NCBI GenBank assembly: GCA_020633235.1
Contig: JACKEA010000002.1
Coordinates: 1,302,001-1,366,000 of the forward strand
DNA length: 64,000 nucleotides
Source of the DNA: Polyangiaceae bacterium
GTDB lineage: Bacteria > Myxococcota_A > Polyangia > Polyangiales > Polyangiaceae
Direction: 5' to 3'
Part shown: in pieces, positions 1-8,681 of the stretch
Numbering within the stretch: the stretch's first letter is position 1
Layout: each line of letters starts with the position of its first letter
Program-made: the position numbers and the translations under genes
The notes under the pieces: model-generated
The model's database searches: none
Told to the model about the DNA's origin: nothing
The model's input: the letters and a program-made list of their open reading frames with translations, nothing else

Positions 1-513
1 GTGGACCTCGGCTGCGGCAACGGCTGGTACTTGCGTCATCTGGCGCGCCGCTACGAGCATTTGCACGGCATCGGCCTGGACGGCTTCGACGAGAACATAC
101 GTCAGGCCCGCCGCGCCGCCCAAGCCGAGGGCCTGGCGGAACGCCTCGACTTCCACAGCGGCGATCTCCACCACTTCACCGTGGAGGAACCCGTGGACCT
201 GATCGCGATGAACCGCGCCCTGCACCACGTCTGGGACGAGAAAGAGAACGTCTTCCGGATCCTCTCGGAGCACCTGCGTCCGGGCGGGTTCGCCGTGATC
301 TGGGAGCCCGCCTGGCCCGCCGAGCGGAGCGCCTTGCGCGCGCCTGGGCGCCGGCCCGTCGCGTTCCAGAATCTGTCGGAGCACGTCCAGGGCAATCACT
401 TCCTGCAGCCGGAAGAAATCGTTCGCGCCTTCGAGCACGAGGGCATGAGCGCCCAGGTCCATCTGTTCATGGATGGTCGCGAGGCCGTGGTCCAGGCGCA
501 GAAGCCCGGCTGA
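1..513 (+). CDS. Class I SAM-dependent methyltransferase (5' partial)
   Basis: The frame is open from the first base, so the gene starts outside the window and only its last 170 residues are seen. It opens on VDLGCGNGW, the glycine-rich motif I that binds S-adenosylmethionine, followed by an acidic stretch (GIGLDGFD) that would contact the ribose, then VDLIAMNRALHHVWDE and LRPGGFAVIWEP, the usual later motifs of the fold. Motif I normally sits about 40-60 residues into such proteins, so little is missing. The substrate cannot be read from the sequence. The next gene is convergent, 73 bases away, so this one is not in its operon. Confidence 0.85.
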   Translation: MDLGCGNGWYLRHLARRYEHLHGIGLDGFDENIRQARRAAQAEGLAERLDFHSGDLHHFTVEEPVDLIAMNRALHHVWDEKENVFRILSEHLRPGGFAVIWEPAWPAERSALRAPGRRPVAFQNLSEHVQGNHFLQPEEIVRAFEHEGMSAQVHLFMDGREAVVQAQKPG

Positions 514-586
514 GCACAAGGCCCGCCGCTTGCGCCGGGTCATGCCGGTGCTCCCTGAACAAGGCGCCGCGGCCGTCCGCCGGGAG

Positions 587-3508
587 TCAACGCCGCAGCG
601 ACAGCGCCATGTCCACGATGGCCCGACGCGAGATCCCATAGCGGTCCAAGAGCTCGCTCTTCGCGCCGGAACGCGGCTCCTGGGTGATCGCCAAGCGGTG
701 CACCGCGACCGGGATCTCGATGGCCGCGGCAACCGCGTCCCCGAGGCCGCCCTCGTACCAGTGATCTTCGACCACCAGCAGTTTGCCGCTGCTCCGCCCA
801 CAGGATCGCAGTGTTTCGGCGTCGATGGGCTTCACACTGTATGCGTCCACCACGCGGGCGTTCATGCCCTGGGCCTGGAGCGTCTCGTGCGCCGCAAGGG
901 CTTCGTGCACCGTTATTCCAGCGGCCACGATTGTCACCTCGTCGCGGTCGCTTTGTCTCAGCACCTTGCTACCTCCAACGGAGAACTCCTCGTCGCCGGA
1001 GTACAGAACCTTGGTCTTCGGTCGTGTCGTGCGGAGATACACGATTCCCGGAACCCCGAGGGCAGCCTGAGTCAGTCTCTCGGCGCTCACTGCGTCGCTG
1101 GGGTACAGCACCGTGCTTCCTGCGATGGCGCGGAACATGGCGATGTCCTCCAGCCCCATCTGAGATGGGCCGTCTTGTCCGATGGACACACCCGCATGAC
1201 TACCGGTGAACACCAAGTGCCGGGCGCGGCTGTGACCCGCCATGCGAATGAAGTCGTAGGCGCGGCTCATGAACGCAGCGAAGGTCGCGAAGTTCGCGAT
1301 CTTCCCGCAGCAGGAGAGGCCGAGCGCCACGCCGGCCAGGTTCTGCTCGGCGATGTAGCCTTCGAAGAAGCGCTCGGGGAAATGTTCCGCAAATCCCTTC
1401 GTCCGGCAGGAACCCTTGACGTCGCCGTCCAGAACGACCAGCTCGGGATACTGAGCGCCGAGCTTCTCCAACGCACTTCCGTACCCGTCGCGCGTCGCTG
1501 CCTCCTCGCCGGGCTGGTAGGAGACCTCGATCCTCGCGCGTGCGTCGCCGCCCGCGGGCGAAGGCTCCGGTCCGACCCTACGCGCTCGAACGGGGAGCTC
1601 CACGCTCACGTCGCCGAGCTCTCGGAGAGCGCGCGCCATCTGGTCTTCGTCGAGAGCCTTGCCATGCCAGCCGTCCTTGCCTTCCAGAAACGAGACACCT
1701 CGGCCCTTGACCGTTCGTGCCACGATGGCCGTCGGTGTGTCACTCCGCCGCGCGCGGTGTAGGGCGTCCAGAATTGCCGACATGTCGTGCCCATCCACGA
1801 CCATGGCGTTCCAGCCGAAGGCCTCGAACCGGCGCCGAAAGACATCGGTATGATGCCCATACGGCGTCGGAGCGCTTTGCCCCAGAGCATTGTCGTCCAC
1901 GATCGCCGTGATCGCGCTCAGGGAGTGGAGTGAGGCGAACTGCGCTGCTTCCCAGACTGAACCCTCCGAACACTCACCGTCCCCCAGCAGACAGAAGACC
2001 TCTCCTCCGAGACCATCGAGCCTGTTGGCCAGCGCGATCCCATTCGCGGCGGAGAGTCCCTGCCCCAGCGAGCCCGTGGCCACGCGCACCCAGGGATTAC
2101 GCGGCGTCGGATGCCCTTCCAGCGTGCTGTCCAGTTGCCGAAGCGTGCTCAGGTCGTCTTCGATCGCAGACGCCTCGGAAAGCGCCGCCCACAGCACCGG
2201 AGCGGCGTGGCCCTTCGACAGCACCATCTGGTCGACGTTTCGCGCGGTAGGCTCGTGGGGATCCCAGCGCATGTGCCGAAAAAACAGCGCGGCGACCAGC
2301 TCCGCAGCCGACATGCAGGACGTGGGGTGCCCGGAGCCGGCCTGCGTCGTCATGCGGATGACATCGGCTCGCAGCTTCTGAGCCATCCGCTCGAGGTCGT
2401 GCGTCTGTTCACGCGTCTCGAGCTCGTGAAGCTGATCCGAAAGGTGGTCGAGTAGAGCGTCGTAGGGCTCGATGAACTTCTGGATGCCCTCGTCCACCAA
2501 GCGCGCCGTGACCTCTTCCATGACGATGCCGCTGCGCGCGAGCTCGCTCATCACCTGGAAAGCGTCGTCGACACCTCGTTCGACGGTCTCGCGCACGACC
2601 CCGTGCTCCGCGAAGGCCGCTATCGTACGCTCTGGCATGGTGCTGACAGTGTTGGGTCCGATCAGCGGCTCGACGTACTTCACGTCGCTTTCGCCGGGCG
2701 TCTTGGTGCTGGTGCTGGCCCACAACAAACGCTGCGGCCGAGCGCCTTGCTTCGCCAATCTCAGCCACCGTTCGCTCGCCAGACGCTCGCGGAGATCGGC
2801 GTAGGCCAGTTTTGCACTCGCGACCGCCGCTTTGCCCTCGATTGCTTCCAGGCCCGGTCGCTGGGACAGCAGGCGGTTCACCAAGACGTCGATCCGGCTC
2901 AAGAAGAAGCTCGCGACGGAAGCCACGTCGTCTACGGGCTTGCCTTCCTCGGCACGCCGCTCGAGCGCTCGAAGGTGCGCCTCCGCCACTGCACGGTATC
3001 GCTGTACGGAGAACAGCAGGGTGATGTTGACGTTCACCCCTTGGTACAGGCTCTCTTCGATGGCGCGGAGCCCCTCCTTCGTACCTGGGATCTTGATGAG
3101 GCAGTTGTCTCGCCCCACCGCGCGGTGCAGCCTCACCGCTTCCCGCGTCGACCCTTCGCCATCCCGCGCCAAGTGTGGCGAGAGCTCCAGGCTCACGTAC
3201 CCGTCTTGGCCTCGAGACGACTCGAACACGGGCCGCAAAACGTCGCAAGCCCGCTGCACGTCATCGATGGCGAGCTCCTCGTAAGTTTGCTCCGGGCTGA
3301 GTCCACGGCGGGCCGCTGCTCGAATGGCGTCGTCGTACTCGCTGCTGCCCTGGATTGCTTCGTGAAAGATCTTGGGATTGGAGGTGATTCCTCGGAGGCC
3401 CTCCTGCTTCACTCTGCGCTCCAAGCTCCCGTCTTGCAGCATCGAGCGCGTCAAATTGTCGAGCCAGTAGCTCTGGCCATGTTCACGGAGCTTCTTCAGC
3501 GGATTCAT
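587..3508 (-). CDS. Bifunctional transaldolase-transketolase fusion
   Basis: One 973-residue protein joins two enzymes of the non-oxidative pentose phosphate pathway. Residues about 1-365 are a transaldolase of the long bacterial type: GITSNPKIF near the N-terminus, the Schiff-base lysine in LIKIPGTKEG (about residue 139), and LWASTSTKTP. Residues about 372-973 are a complete transketolase: AGSGHPTSCMSAAEL, the thiamine diphosphate motif starting GDGECSEGS and ending in DDN, the catalytic glutamate in IAEQNLAGVALG, and EPRSGAKSELLDRYGIS near the end. A start five codons further upstream is possible, but AAGGAGG lies five bases before the ATG chosen here. Fusion would place both activities in one cytoplasmic polypeptide. 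The CBS gene is divergent, 89 bases away. Confidence 0.93.
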   Translation of the reverse strand: MNPLKKLREHGQSYWLDNLTRSMLQDGSLERRVKQEGLRGITSNPKIFHEAIQGSSEYDDAIRAAARRGLSPEQTYEELAIDDVQRACDVLRPVFESSRGQDGYVSLELSPHLARDGEGSTREAVRLHRAVGRDNCLIKIPGTKEGLRAIEESLYQGVNVNITLLFSVQRYRAVAEAHLRALERRAEEGKPVDDVASVASFFLSRIDVLVNRLLSQRPGLEAIEGKAAVASAKLAYADLRERLASERWLRLAKQGARPQRLLWASTSTKTPGESDVKYVEPLIGPNTVSTMPERTIAAFAEHGVVRETVERGVDDAFQVMSELARSGIVMEEVTARLVDEGIQKFIEPYDALLDHLSDQLHELETREQTHDLERMAQKLRADVIRMTTQAGSGHPTSCMSAAELVAALFFRHMRWDPHEPTARNVDQMVLSKGHAAPVLWAALSEASAIEDDLSTLRQLDSTLEGHPTPRNPWVRVATGSLGQGLSAANGIALANRLDGLGGEVFCLLGDGECSEGSVWEAAQFASLHSLSAITAIVDDNALGQSAPTPYGHHTDVFRRRFEAFGWNAMVVDGHDMSAILDALHRARRSDTPTAIVARTVKGRGVSFLEGKDGWHGKALDEDQMARALRELGDVSVELPVRARRVGPEPSPAGGDARARIEVSYQPGEEAATRDGYGSALEKLGAQYPELVVLDGDVKGSCRTKGFAEHFPERFFEGYIAEQNLAGVALGLSCCGKIANFATFAAFMSRAYDFIRMAGHSRARHLVFTGSHAGVSIGQDGPSQMGLEDIAMFRAIAGSTVLYPSDAVSAERLTQAALGVPGIVYLRTTRPKTKVLYSGDEEFSVGGSKVLRQSDRDEVTIVAAGITVHEALAAHETLQAQGMNARVVDAYSVKPIDAETLRSCGRSSGKLLVVEDHWYEGGLGDAVAAAIEIPVAVHRLAITQEPRSGAKSELLDRYGISRRAIVDMALSLRR

Positions 3509-3597
3509 TCGTCCTCCTTGCACGCCCGCCCACCTGCAGGACTCATACCCGGCGTTGGTGTGCGGCTTGCTTGTTCAGCGCGCCTGAGGAGGACCCC

Positions 3598-4020
3598 ATG
3601 AAGCAAAAGATCCGAGACATCATGCCACGCGGAACGCCCACACGCGTCAAGCCGACGGAAACCTTGAGCGTCGCCGCAAAGAAGATGAAGAGCGCCAACA
3701 TCGGCTGCGTGTTGGTCATGGACGGCGAAGAGGTCGTCGGCCTGCTGACGGACCGGGACATCGTCGTCCGAGCCGTGGCGGAAGGGCTGGACCCGGTGGC
3801 CACCGCTGCTGGCGACGTCTGCAGCAAGGAGCTCGCGACGTTGAGCCCCGACGACCTGGTCGACAACGCCATCGAGCTCATGCGCAAGAAGGCCATTCGA
3901 CGCATTCCCGTCATGGAGGACCAAAGCGTGCTCGGTGTCGTGTCCCTCGGCGATCTAGCCCTGGAGAGGGATCCGACCTCCGTTCTCGGAGGCATCAGCT
4001 CTGCCAAGGCGAACGTGTGA
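3598..4020 (+). CDS. Two-CBS-domain protein
   Basis: A 140-residue stand-alone CBS pair. The first repeat runs from IRDIMPRGTPTRVKPTETL to VGLLTDRDIVVRAV and the second from DVCSKELATLSPDD to LGVVSLGDLALE. Each shows the alternating core and the GLLTDRD / GVVSLGD signature that binds adenosyl nucleotides such as AMP, ATP or SAM. There is no fused catalytic domain, so it probably senses nucleotide state for a partner. The ATG was chosen because GAGGAGG sits six bases upstream; the frame is open further 5' but without a better ribosome site. It is divergent from the transaldolase-transketolase gene, so a shared control region of under 100 bases serves both. Target protein unknown. Confidence 0.9.
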   Translation: MKQKIRDIMPRGTPTRVKPTETLSVAAKKMKSANIGCVLVMDGEEVVGLLTDRDIVVRAVAEGLDPVATAAGDVCSKELATLSPDDLVDNAIELMRKKAIRRIPVMEDQSVLGVVSLGDLALERDPTSVLGGISSAKANV

Positions 4021-4026
4021 GCGCCG

Positions 4027-4056
4027 GCGCTCCCCGGGCTCCGGCTCGGGGAGCGC
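4027..4056. terminator. Perfect 10-bp hairpin between convergent genes
   Basis: GCGCTCCCCG at 4027-4036 is exactly complementary, inverted, to CGGGGAGCGC at 4047-4056, with a 10-base loop. It begins six bases after the stop of the CBS gene and ends two bases before the stop of the opposing gene, the place expected for a bidirectional terminator. No T-run follows on either side, so folding alone or Rho may end transcription. Confidence 0.7.
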
Positions 4057-4058
4057 GC

Positions 4059-4784
4059 TCAGCAAGCCTGGTGGCTGCACGCCTCGCCCGGTTTGGCGCA
4101 GATGCCGCAGCTCGGGTTGCAGCAGACGAAGCCTACGTTGCAGGTCGTCATGCCGCAGATCTCGCTTTCGGGGATCACCACCGGGCTCAAGCACTCCTTC
4201 GGCTCGCATGCCTGACCCGGCTGGATACAGCGGCCACAGTAGGGGTCGCAACATACCTCCCCCGTGTTGCAGGTCACCGGACCGCACGTGACGCTGGACA
4301 GCGACATGGGCATGCCGCAAGCACGCTCGGAGCACGCACGGCCAGGCGGTCTACAAATCCCGCAGCTTGCGTTGCAGCAGTACATGTCGGCCGGGCAGGT
4401 CACCGGACCGCAGGGCAAGCGCGCTTCCCGCTGGTCCACAATTGAAGCTGCCGGCTTCGGTGCCGGCTCGACAGATGGAGTCTTGGCAGGCGCCGAGGCC
4501 TCCACGACGGGCACGAGGGTGGCGCTCAGAGGGGGCAACGGTGCCGCGCTCGGTGCTGGCGCAGTGGTGCGTGGCTCGGGCGGTGGTGACGGCGGCGACG
4601 GTCGCGACACGGTTCGCTTCGGTACCGCCGGCTCCGGCGCCACTAGCGGAGCGATTCGGGTCGGGCTCGTCGCGGACGCGCCCCCAATCGACTCCTCTCG
4701 GGGCGCAGGCACGAGCAGCACCGCCGTCGTGCTCAACGCAGTCGCCGCGACGGCGCCACCAATGACGGCGGAAATGGTACGCAT
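4059..4784 (-). CDS. Secreted or anchored protein with three Cys-rich repeats
   Basis: Unknown function. The likely start gives 241 residues and a hydrophobic N-terminus (MRTISAVIGGAVAATALS) that could be a signal or anchor; an in-frame TTG 19 codons upstream is less likely. Residues about 35-120 are rich in Pro, Ala and Ser, a typical extracytoplasmic linker. The C-terminal 110 residues hold three copies of a module CG(P/M)-(V/T)TC-x5-CC-x3-CG-x-C-x2-PG-x-AC-x4-C. The eight-cysteine spacing suggests three small disulfide-bonded knots. It is convergent with the CBS gene and divergent from the host-attachment-family gene, so it is probably a single transcription unit. Confidence 0.75.
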   Translation of the reverse strand: MRTISAVIGGAVAATALSTTAVLLVPAPREESIGGASATSPTRIAPLVAPEPAVPKRTVSRPSPPSPPPEPRTTAPAPSAAPLPPLSATLVPVVEASAPAKTPSVEPAPKPAASIVDQREARLPCGPVTCPADMYCCNASCGICRPPGRACSERACGMPMSLSSVTCGPVTCNTGEVCCDPYCGRCIQPGQACEPKECLSPVVIPESEICGMTTCNVGFVCCNPSCGICAKPGEACSHQAC

Positions 4785-4846
4785 GCCCCGAGTTCGTGCA
4801 AGCGCGAGTCCATGTGGGCGGCACGGCCGTTGCTTCGTCAAAGGGC

Positions 4847-5290
4847 ATGACGACGACTTGGATTCTCGTCGCGCACAAGAGTGGTGCGCGCATCATCGAG
4901 AGCCCGGTGTATGGCGGCGCGCTGAATGTGGTGCGTGAGATCGACCATCCCGAAGGGCGCCTTCAGAACTCTGAAATCGATGCGGACCGCGGCGGCCGGG
5001 TGTTCGAGAGCGCGGCTCCTGCCCAGCGCGGGATGACGCGAGAGCAAAGCGCCACGGAGCGCGTCGCAGCCAATTTCGCCCGTGACGTCGCCTCGGAGCT
5101 CGAGCGCGGGCGCCTCGATCACCGCTTCGATCAGCTGGTCCTGGTGGCGCCGCCGCGCTTCCTCGGCCGCATGCGAACCGCCATGTCCGACGAGACCGGA
5201 AAGCTCGTCAGCGCATCCGTGAGCAAGGATCTCCCGGACGTGAGCCCGGAGAAGATCCGCGAGCACCTCTCCGACGTGATCTTGTTCTGA
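4847..5290 (+). CDS. Host-attachment-family (baeRF-like) protein
   Basis: A 147-residue cytoplasmic protein matching the family named after a protein needed for attachment to host cells (Pfam Host_attach), related to the bacterial/archaeal release-factor-like fold. Recognisable elements are TWILVAHKSGARIIE at the N-terminus, REIDHPEGRLQNSEIDADR, then EFAR-like helix FARDVASELERGRLDHRFD, LVLVAPPRFLGRMR, and VSKDLPDVSPEKIREHL at the end. The biochemical role of the family is unsettled; a tie to ribosome or stress biology has been suggested from the fold. The ATG follows AAGGGC closely. It is divergent from the Cys-rich gene and is followed by an inverted-repeat element. Confidence 0.85.
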   Translation: MTTTWILVAHKSGARIIESPVYGGALNVVREIDHPEGRLQNSEIDADRGGRVFESAAPAQRGMTREQSATERVAANFARDVASELERGRLDHRFDQLVLVAPPRFLGRMRTAMSDETGKLVSASVSKDLPDVSPEKIREHLSDVILF

Positions 5291-5348
5291 GGCGTGTCAG
5301 CACACCTCACCTGGATCATTCTGCCTCGCACTCCTTGCGGAGGATTGC

Positions 5349-5402
5349 TTGTCGGTACGCCGCGGAAGCTCGCGGAGCGCGTGGTTCCGCGGCGAACCAA
5401 CA
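5349..5402. repeat. Inverted-repeat (REP-like) element, two arms
   Basis: The left arm TTGTCGGTACGCCGCGGAA (5349-5367) and right arm TTCCGCGGCGAACCAACA (5385-5402) are inverted copies separated by 17 bases. It lies between two convergent genes and ends immediately before the stop codon of the activase gene, so it may act as a terminator hairpin. It is the most complete member of a family found at nine other places in this window. Confidence 0.8.
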
Positions 5403-6176
5403 TCAAGATGCAGAGAGCGCGATCAGAGCGGCACCGTAGGCGCCCATGAGCTGCGGGTCGGGAGGGACTTCCACCTCCTGGCCCAGCTCTTCCGAGAGCA
5501 AGCGATGCACCGCGGCGCTCTTGGCCACGCCGCCGGAGAGCATCAGCGGAGGAACGATGCCGGCGCCGCGCGCCAACGCGCTGATACGCCGGAGCAAGGA
5601 GCGGAACAAGCCGCGGACGATCTCGTCGACCTCGCCGCCCTGCGCGATGAGGCCGATGATCTCGGACTCCGCGAACACCGTGCAGGTGCTGGAGATGGAC
5701 ACCTCGCCCTTGGCATCCAAGGCGGCCTTGCTGAAGTCCTCGAGGGAGAAGGCGAGGCGCGACGCACTGACCTCCAAGAAGCGCCCGGTACCGGCGGCGC
5801 ACTTGTCGTTCATGGCGAAGTTTTCCACCTGCCCGCTCTTGCCGATCACGATCACCTTGGAGTCTTGGCCGCCGATGTCCACCAGCGTGCCGCCGTGGCC
5901 CGTGCGCTTGAACACCCCGCGCGCGTGACAGGTGATCTCGGTGACCTTGCGCGTGGCCGAGTCCACCAGATTGCGGCCGTAGCCCGTGGCCACCAGCGGC
6001 ACCTCGCCGATCTCGAGCTCGGCCTTCGCGGCTTCGAGCATCTCGGAAGTCTGGCGCCGCAAGTGAGGATAGGTGGGCGCCAGACGGCTCCAAGCCAGGG
6101 AGCCGTCCGCGCCCACACCGACCAGCTTCACGGTGGTGGAGCCCGCATCCAGACCGAGGGCCACGACCTCGGCCAT
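5403..6176 (-). CDS. ATP-dependent activase of a 2-hydroxyacyl-CoA dehydratase / benzoyl-CoA reductase-type system
   Basis: A 257-residue member of the BcrAD/BadFG/HgdC ATPase family (actin/Hsp70-like fold). It shows GLDAGSTTVKLVGV (phosphate 1), DIGGQDSK (phosphate 2), and two cysteines in NDKCAAGTGRFLE and SSTCTVFAESEI that hold a [4Fe-4S] cluster between two subunits of a homodimer. In this family ATP hydrolysis drives one electron at very low potential into the partner reductase. The ATG starts one base after the stop of the large-subunit gene, so the two are co-transcribed and probably translationally coupled. Length matches HgdC (about 260). The oxygen sensitivity typical of the family is known biology, not visible here. 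Confidence 0.9.
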   Translation of the reverse strand: MAEVVALGLDAGSTTVKLVGVGADGSLAWSRLAPTYPHLRRQTSEMLEAAKAELEIGEVPLVATGYGRNLVDSATRKVTEITCHARGVFKRTGHGGTLVDIGGQDSKVIVIGKSGQVENFAMNDKCAAGTGRFLEVSASRLAFSLEDFSKAALDAKGEVSISSTCTVFAESEIIGLIAQGGEVDEIVRGLFRSLLRRISALARGAGIVPPLMLSGGVAKSAAVHRLLSEELGQEVEVPPDPQLMGAYGAALIALSAS

Positions 6177-6177
6177 C

Positions 6178-7503
6178 TCACACCTCCAGCATCTCGAGGA
6201 AGGCGTCGATGCGACTCTTGGCCTGCTCCTCACCGAAGGCGCGGGGGTCGTTGTGGTCCGCTTCCAGGAGCAGCGCCGGCACGCCGGCCTCCTTGGCCAG
6301 GCGATCGCGCTGATCGATCTGGCCGATGGAGTACGGCTTGCAGCTGCGGTCCGAGTGCAGCACCACGCCGTCCGCCTGGAAGTCCTTCACCATTCGCTTC
6401 ATCACGCTGAGCTTGTGACCGCTGCTACGGTTCAAGATCGGATACAGGTACACGCGCGCAGCACTCGAGAGGGGCCGCTCCGGATCGACCAGATCGCTGA
6501 GCTCGCCCCAGGCGTTGGTGTAGGTGCTGGTGACCATCGCCACGCCGCGTTCCGCCAGGATTTCCCCCAGCCAGCGCACCCGCGGCCAGATCGGCAGGTT
6601 GTCCCACACCAGGCGCTTCTTCTCGTGCTTGAGGGCGCCCACGCCGCGCAGCGCGCGATTGCTGAGCTCCTCCAGCAGGGCCGCGTAGTACTCCACGGTG
6701 AAGTCCTCGCCGCGCATCTCCACGATCGGCGCCATGTGGATGAATTCGTCGAAGGCCGTGATGGGCGACGGGCGCGACTGGCCGATCTCGATGATCCGGC
6801 GCCAGAGCTCCGTGGCCTGCTTGCTCTTGCGCGTGACCTCCTTGAGCTTCTTCTCCGAGAGCGAATGCCCGGCAACACGCTCGGCGACCTCCACCGCGGC
6901 CTCGAGCTGCTTTTCCACGAAGGCCACGTCGTGGGCGTTGGCCTCGCCGTACAAGAACGGCGTGTCGATGATGACGAGGGGCACGTTGAAGTGCTTGGCC
7001 AGCACGCGGTACCAGAGCAGCACCGTCTGACAGATGTTGGTGCACGCCACGAGCAGGTCCGGCGGGGGCAAGCGCCCTACCGGCGTCTTGCCGCTGAGCA
7101 CGGCGCCGATGTCCGTGCGCGCGTAGGAGCAGATGTCCCGGGAGTAGCCGGCGTTCTCGGCTTCGATCGAGATCTCCTCGGCCTTGCGACGAATGCCACA
7201 CACGGCGCCGTGGTTCTCGGGATACAGCGGAAAGAAACCGAGGGCGGTGAACAGCTCCACGGGAGCACCGGAGGTGACCCACGCCACCTTGTGGTGCCCG
7301 CTCACGTAGCGGCCCTTGAGGTAGTGACGACTGATCAGCTCCTTGAGCCGCGGCGAAACCGCGAGCGGCGCCTCCAGGTGCTCGTGCTTCCAGAAGCCGG
7401 GCTTCTTCATCTGGCGTTCGAGCTTCAGGCGCTGCCAGCGCAAAACCGCCTGCCCGGCAACGGTGGCTCCCGCGTGATAGCGCATGGTGTTCGCGAAGCT
7501 CAT
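6178..7503 (-). CDS. 2-hydroxyacyl-CoA dehydratase / benzoyl-CoA reductase-like subunit (larger)
   Basis: A 441-residue member of the HGD-D family. It carries the family's expected cysteine sites: ENHGAVCG, LVACTNICQT and HSDRSCKPYS, which in characterised members bind Fe-S clusters at the active site. The segment VELFTALGFFPLYPENHG resembles BcrB/HgdB-type subunits, and DGVVLHSDRSCKPYSIGQ is the usual C-terminal region. With the 365-residue partner upstream it should form the heterodimer reduced by the activase. The true substrate (a 2-hydroxyacyl-CoA, an aromatic acyl-CoA, or something else) cannot be told. Its start overlaps the partner gene's stop (ATGA) and its stop is one base from the activase ATG, a tight operon. 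Confidence 0.88.
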   Translation of the reverse strand: MSFANTMRYHAGATVAGQAVLRWQRLKLERQMKKPGFWKHEHLEAPLAVSPRLKELISRHYLKGRYVSGHHKVAWVTSGAPVELFTALGFFPLYPENHGAVCGIRRKAEEISIEAENAGYSRDICSYARTDIGAVLSGKTPVGRLPPPDLLVACTNICQTVLLWYRVLAKHFNVPLVIIDTPFLYGEANAHDVAFVEKQLEAAVEVAERVAGHSLSEKKLKEVTRKSKQATELWRRIIEIGQSRPSPITAFDEFIHMAPIVEMRGEDFTVEYYAALLEELSNRALRGVGALKHEKKRLVWDNLPIWPRVRWLGEILAERGVAMVTSTYTNAWGELSDLVDPERPLSSAARVYLYPILNRSSGHKLSVMKRMVKDFQADGVVLHSDRSCKPYSIGQIDQRDRLAKEAGVPALLLEADHNDPRAFGEEQAKSRIDAFLEMLEV

Positions 7504-8597
7504 GGCACGCTCTCCAGCAAGGCTTCCACCCGCGTCACGGCTTGGGCGGGCAGCGCCTCGGTGACGTCTGCCTCCACCACGATGGAGCGCAGGCCCGCCT
7601 GGTCCAGGGCGGCGCGGAGCTGCGGCAGGTAGAACAGCTCCGGCTCGCAGAACTTCACCACGTGGAACAGCACCGCGCGGGCGCCGCTCCGAGTGGCGAG
7701 CTCCGTGAGGTGACGCACGCGCTCGTCGACGTCACTGCCGCGGGTGGAGTCGGGCGCCGCGCCCATCAGTCGCTGGGCCATGCGGCGGAAGGGATCCGGG
7801 CTCGAGCCCGCGGGATAGCTGCGGCGGCCGGAGCAGGCCAGGTCGTCCCCCACCACCACGGCGCCCGCGCCGCTGATGGCGTCGAGGATCTCCGAAGGCT
7901 CCGGCACGATGCCCGAGAGCACCACGCCCACGCCCTTGCGCTCGCCGTGGGCCACCGCGAGAGCGTCCTTCACGCGCCCGCTGAAGTCTTCCGCCGGCAA
8001 GTATTCGCGCGCGCGCACCAGTCGGTAGAACGTGCGGTCGTCGACGTCGAAGCGGCGCCGCGCCGCGAGCAGCTCCGCGAGCGCAGCGTCGGCGCGTTCC
8101 TCGCGTTCGATGGCGATGCGAAGCGTCGCGTCGTCGGGGCGCCTGCCGGTGATCTCCGCCAGCCGCTCGTAGAGGCGCGCGAGCTCCGCTGCCAAGAAGT
8201 CGATGCTCGGCCCGAGAGGCCCGCGGGGCAGGTACTGCGTGAGCACCGGACGCCCCGCGTCCACGAAATCCGAGAGCACGCTGCCGAGGCCCTGCAGCGA
8301 ATCGCAGGCGTGCGGCACCAGCACCAGATCCGTGTCGTCGAGACCGCCGGAGAGCAGGAACGCGAGCCCGCCCCGGGCGATGCTGCAGGTGTACGCCTGC
8401 AAGTGCGCGTCCCCCAAGGTGGTGTCCGTGCCCGGCGGCCCCCACACCTCCATGGGCAGCACGTCGAAGGCGCGCAAGAGCTCTCGGCTGTAGAAGATGG
8501 GGTACACCGCCGCGATGCGTCCACCGCGCGCCTTCTCGTCGCGGACGGTCGCCTTGCGCGTCGGCAGCCCCTCGATGAGCGTCCGAACCTCTTCCAT
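7500..8597 (-). CDS. 2-hydroxyacyl-CoA dehydratase / benzoyl-CoA reductase-like subunit (smaller)
   Basis: About 365 residues, first gene of the three-gene operon. HGD-D family features are present: YSRELLRAFDVLPMEVWG, TCSIARGGLAFLL, LVPHACDSLQGLGSVL, VVGDDLACSGRRSY and FHVVKFCEPELFYLP. The cysteines in TCS, HACDS, LACSG and FCEPE match the places where homologues bind their cluster. The start is uncertain: an ATG (MEEVRTLIEG) is chosen, but a GTG 18 codons upstream remains in frame. Both subunits diverge in sequence, as in two-subunit enzymes, rather than being one double-cubane-type protein. It is preceded by a lipoprotein gene 84 bases away, which is probably separate. Confidence 0.85.
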   Translation of the reverse strand: MEEVRTLIEGLPTRKATVRDEKARGGRIAAVYPIFYSRELLRAFDVLPMEVWGPPGTDTTLGDAHLQAYTCSIARGGLAFLLSGGLDDTDLVLVPHACDSLQGLGSVLSDFVDAGRPVLTQYLPRGPLGPSIDFLAAELARLYERLAEITGRRPDDATLRIAIEREERADAALAELLAARRRFDVDDRTFYRLVRAREYLPAEDFSGRVKDALAVAHGERKGVGVVLSGIVPEPSEILDAISGAGAVVVGDDLACSGRRSYPAGSSPDPFRRMAQRLMGAAPDSTRGSDVDERVRHLTELATRSGARAVLFHVVKFCEPELFYLPQLRAALDQAGLRSIVVEADVTEALPAQAVTRVEALLESVP

Positions 8598-8681
8598 CTC
8601 GACAAGCGTAGTCCTCGGGCGCTCGCGGTCGCAGCCGCTGTTCGAGCGCACATGCGCGCGCTCATGTGCTGCCGCTAGAAG

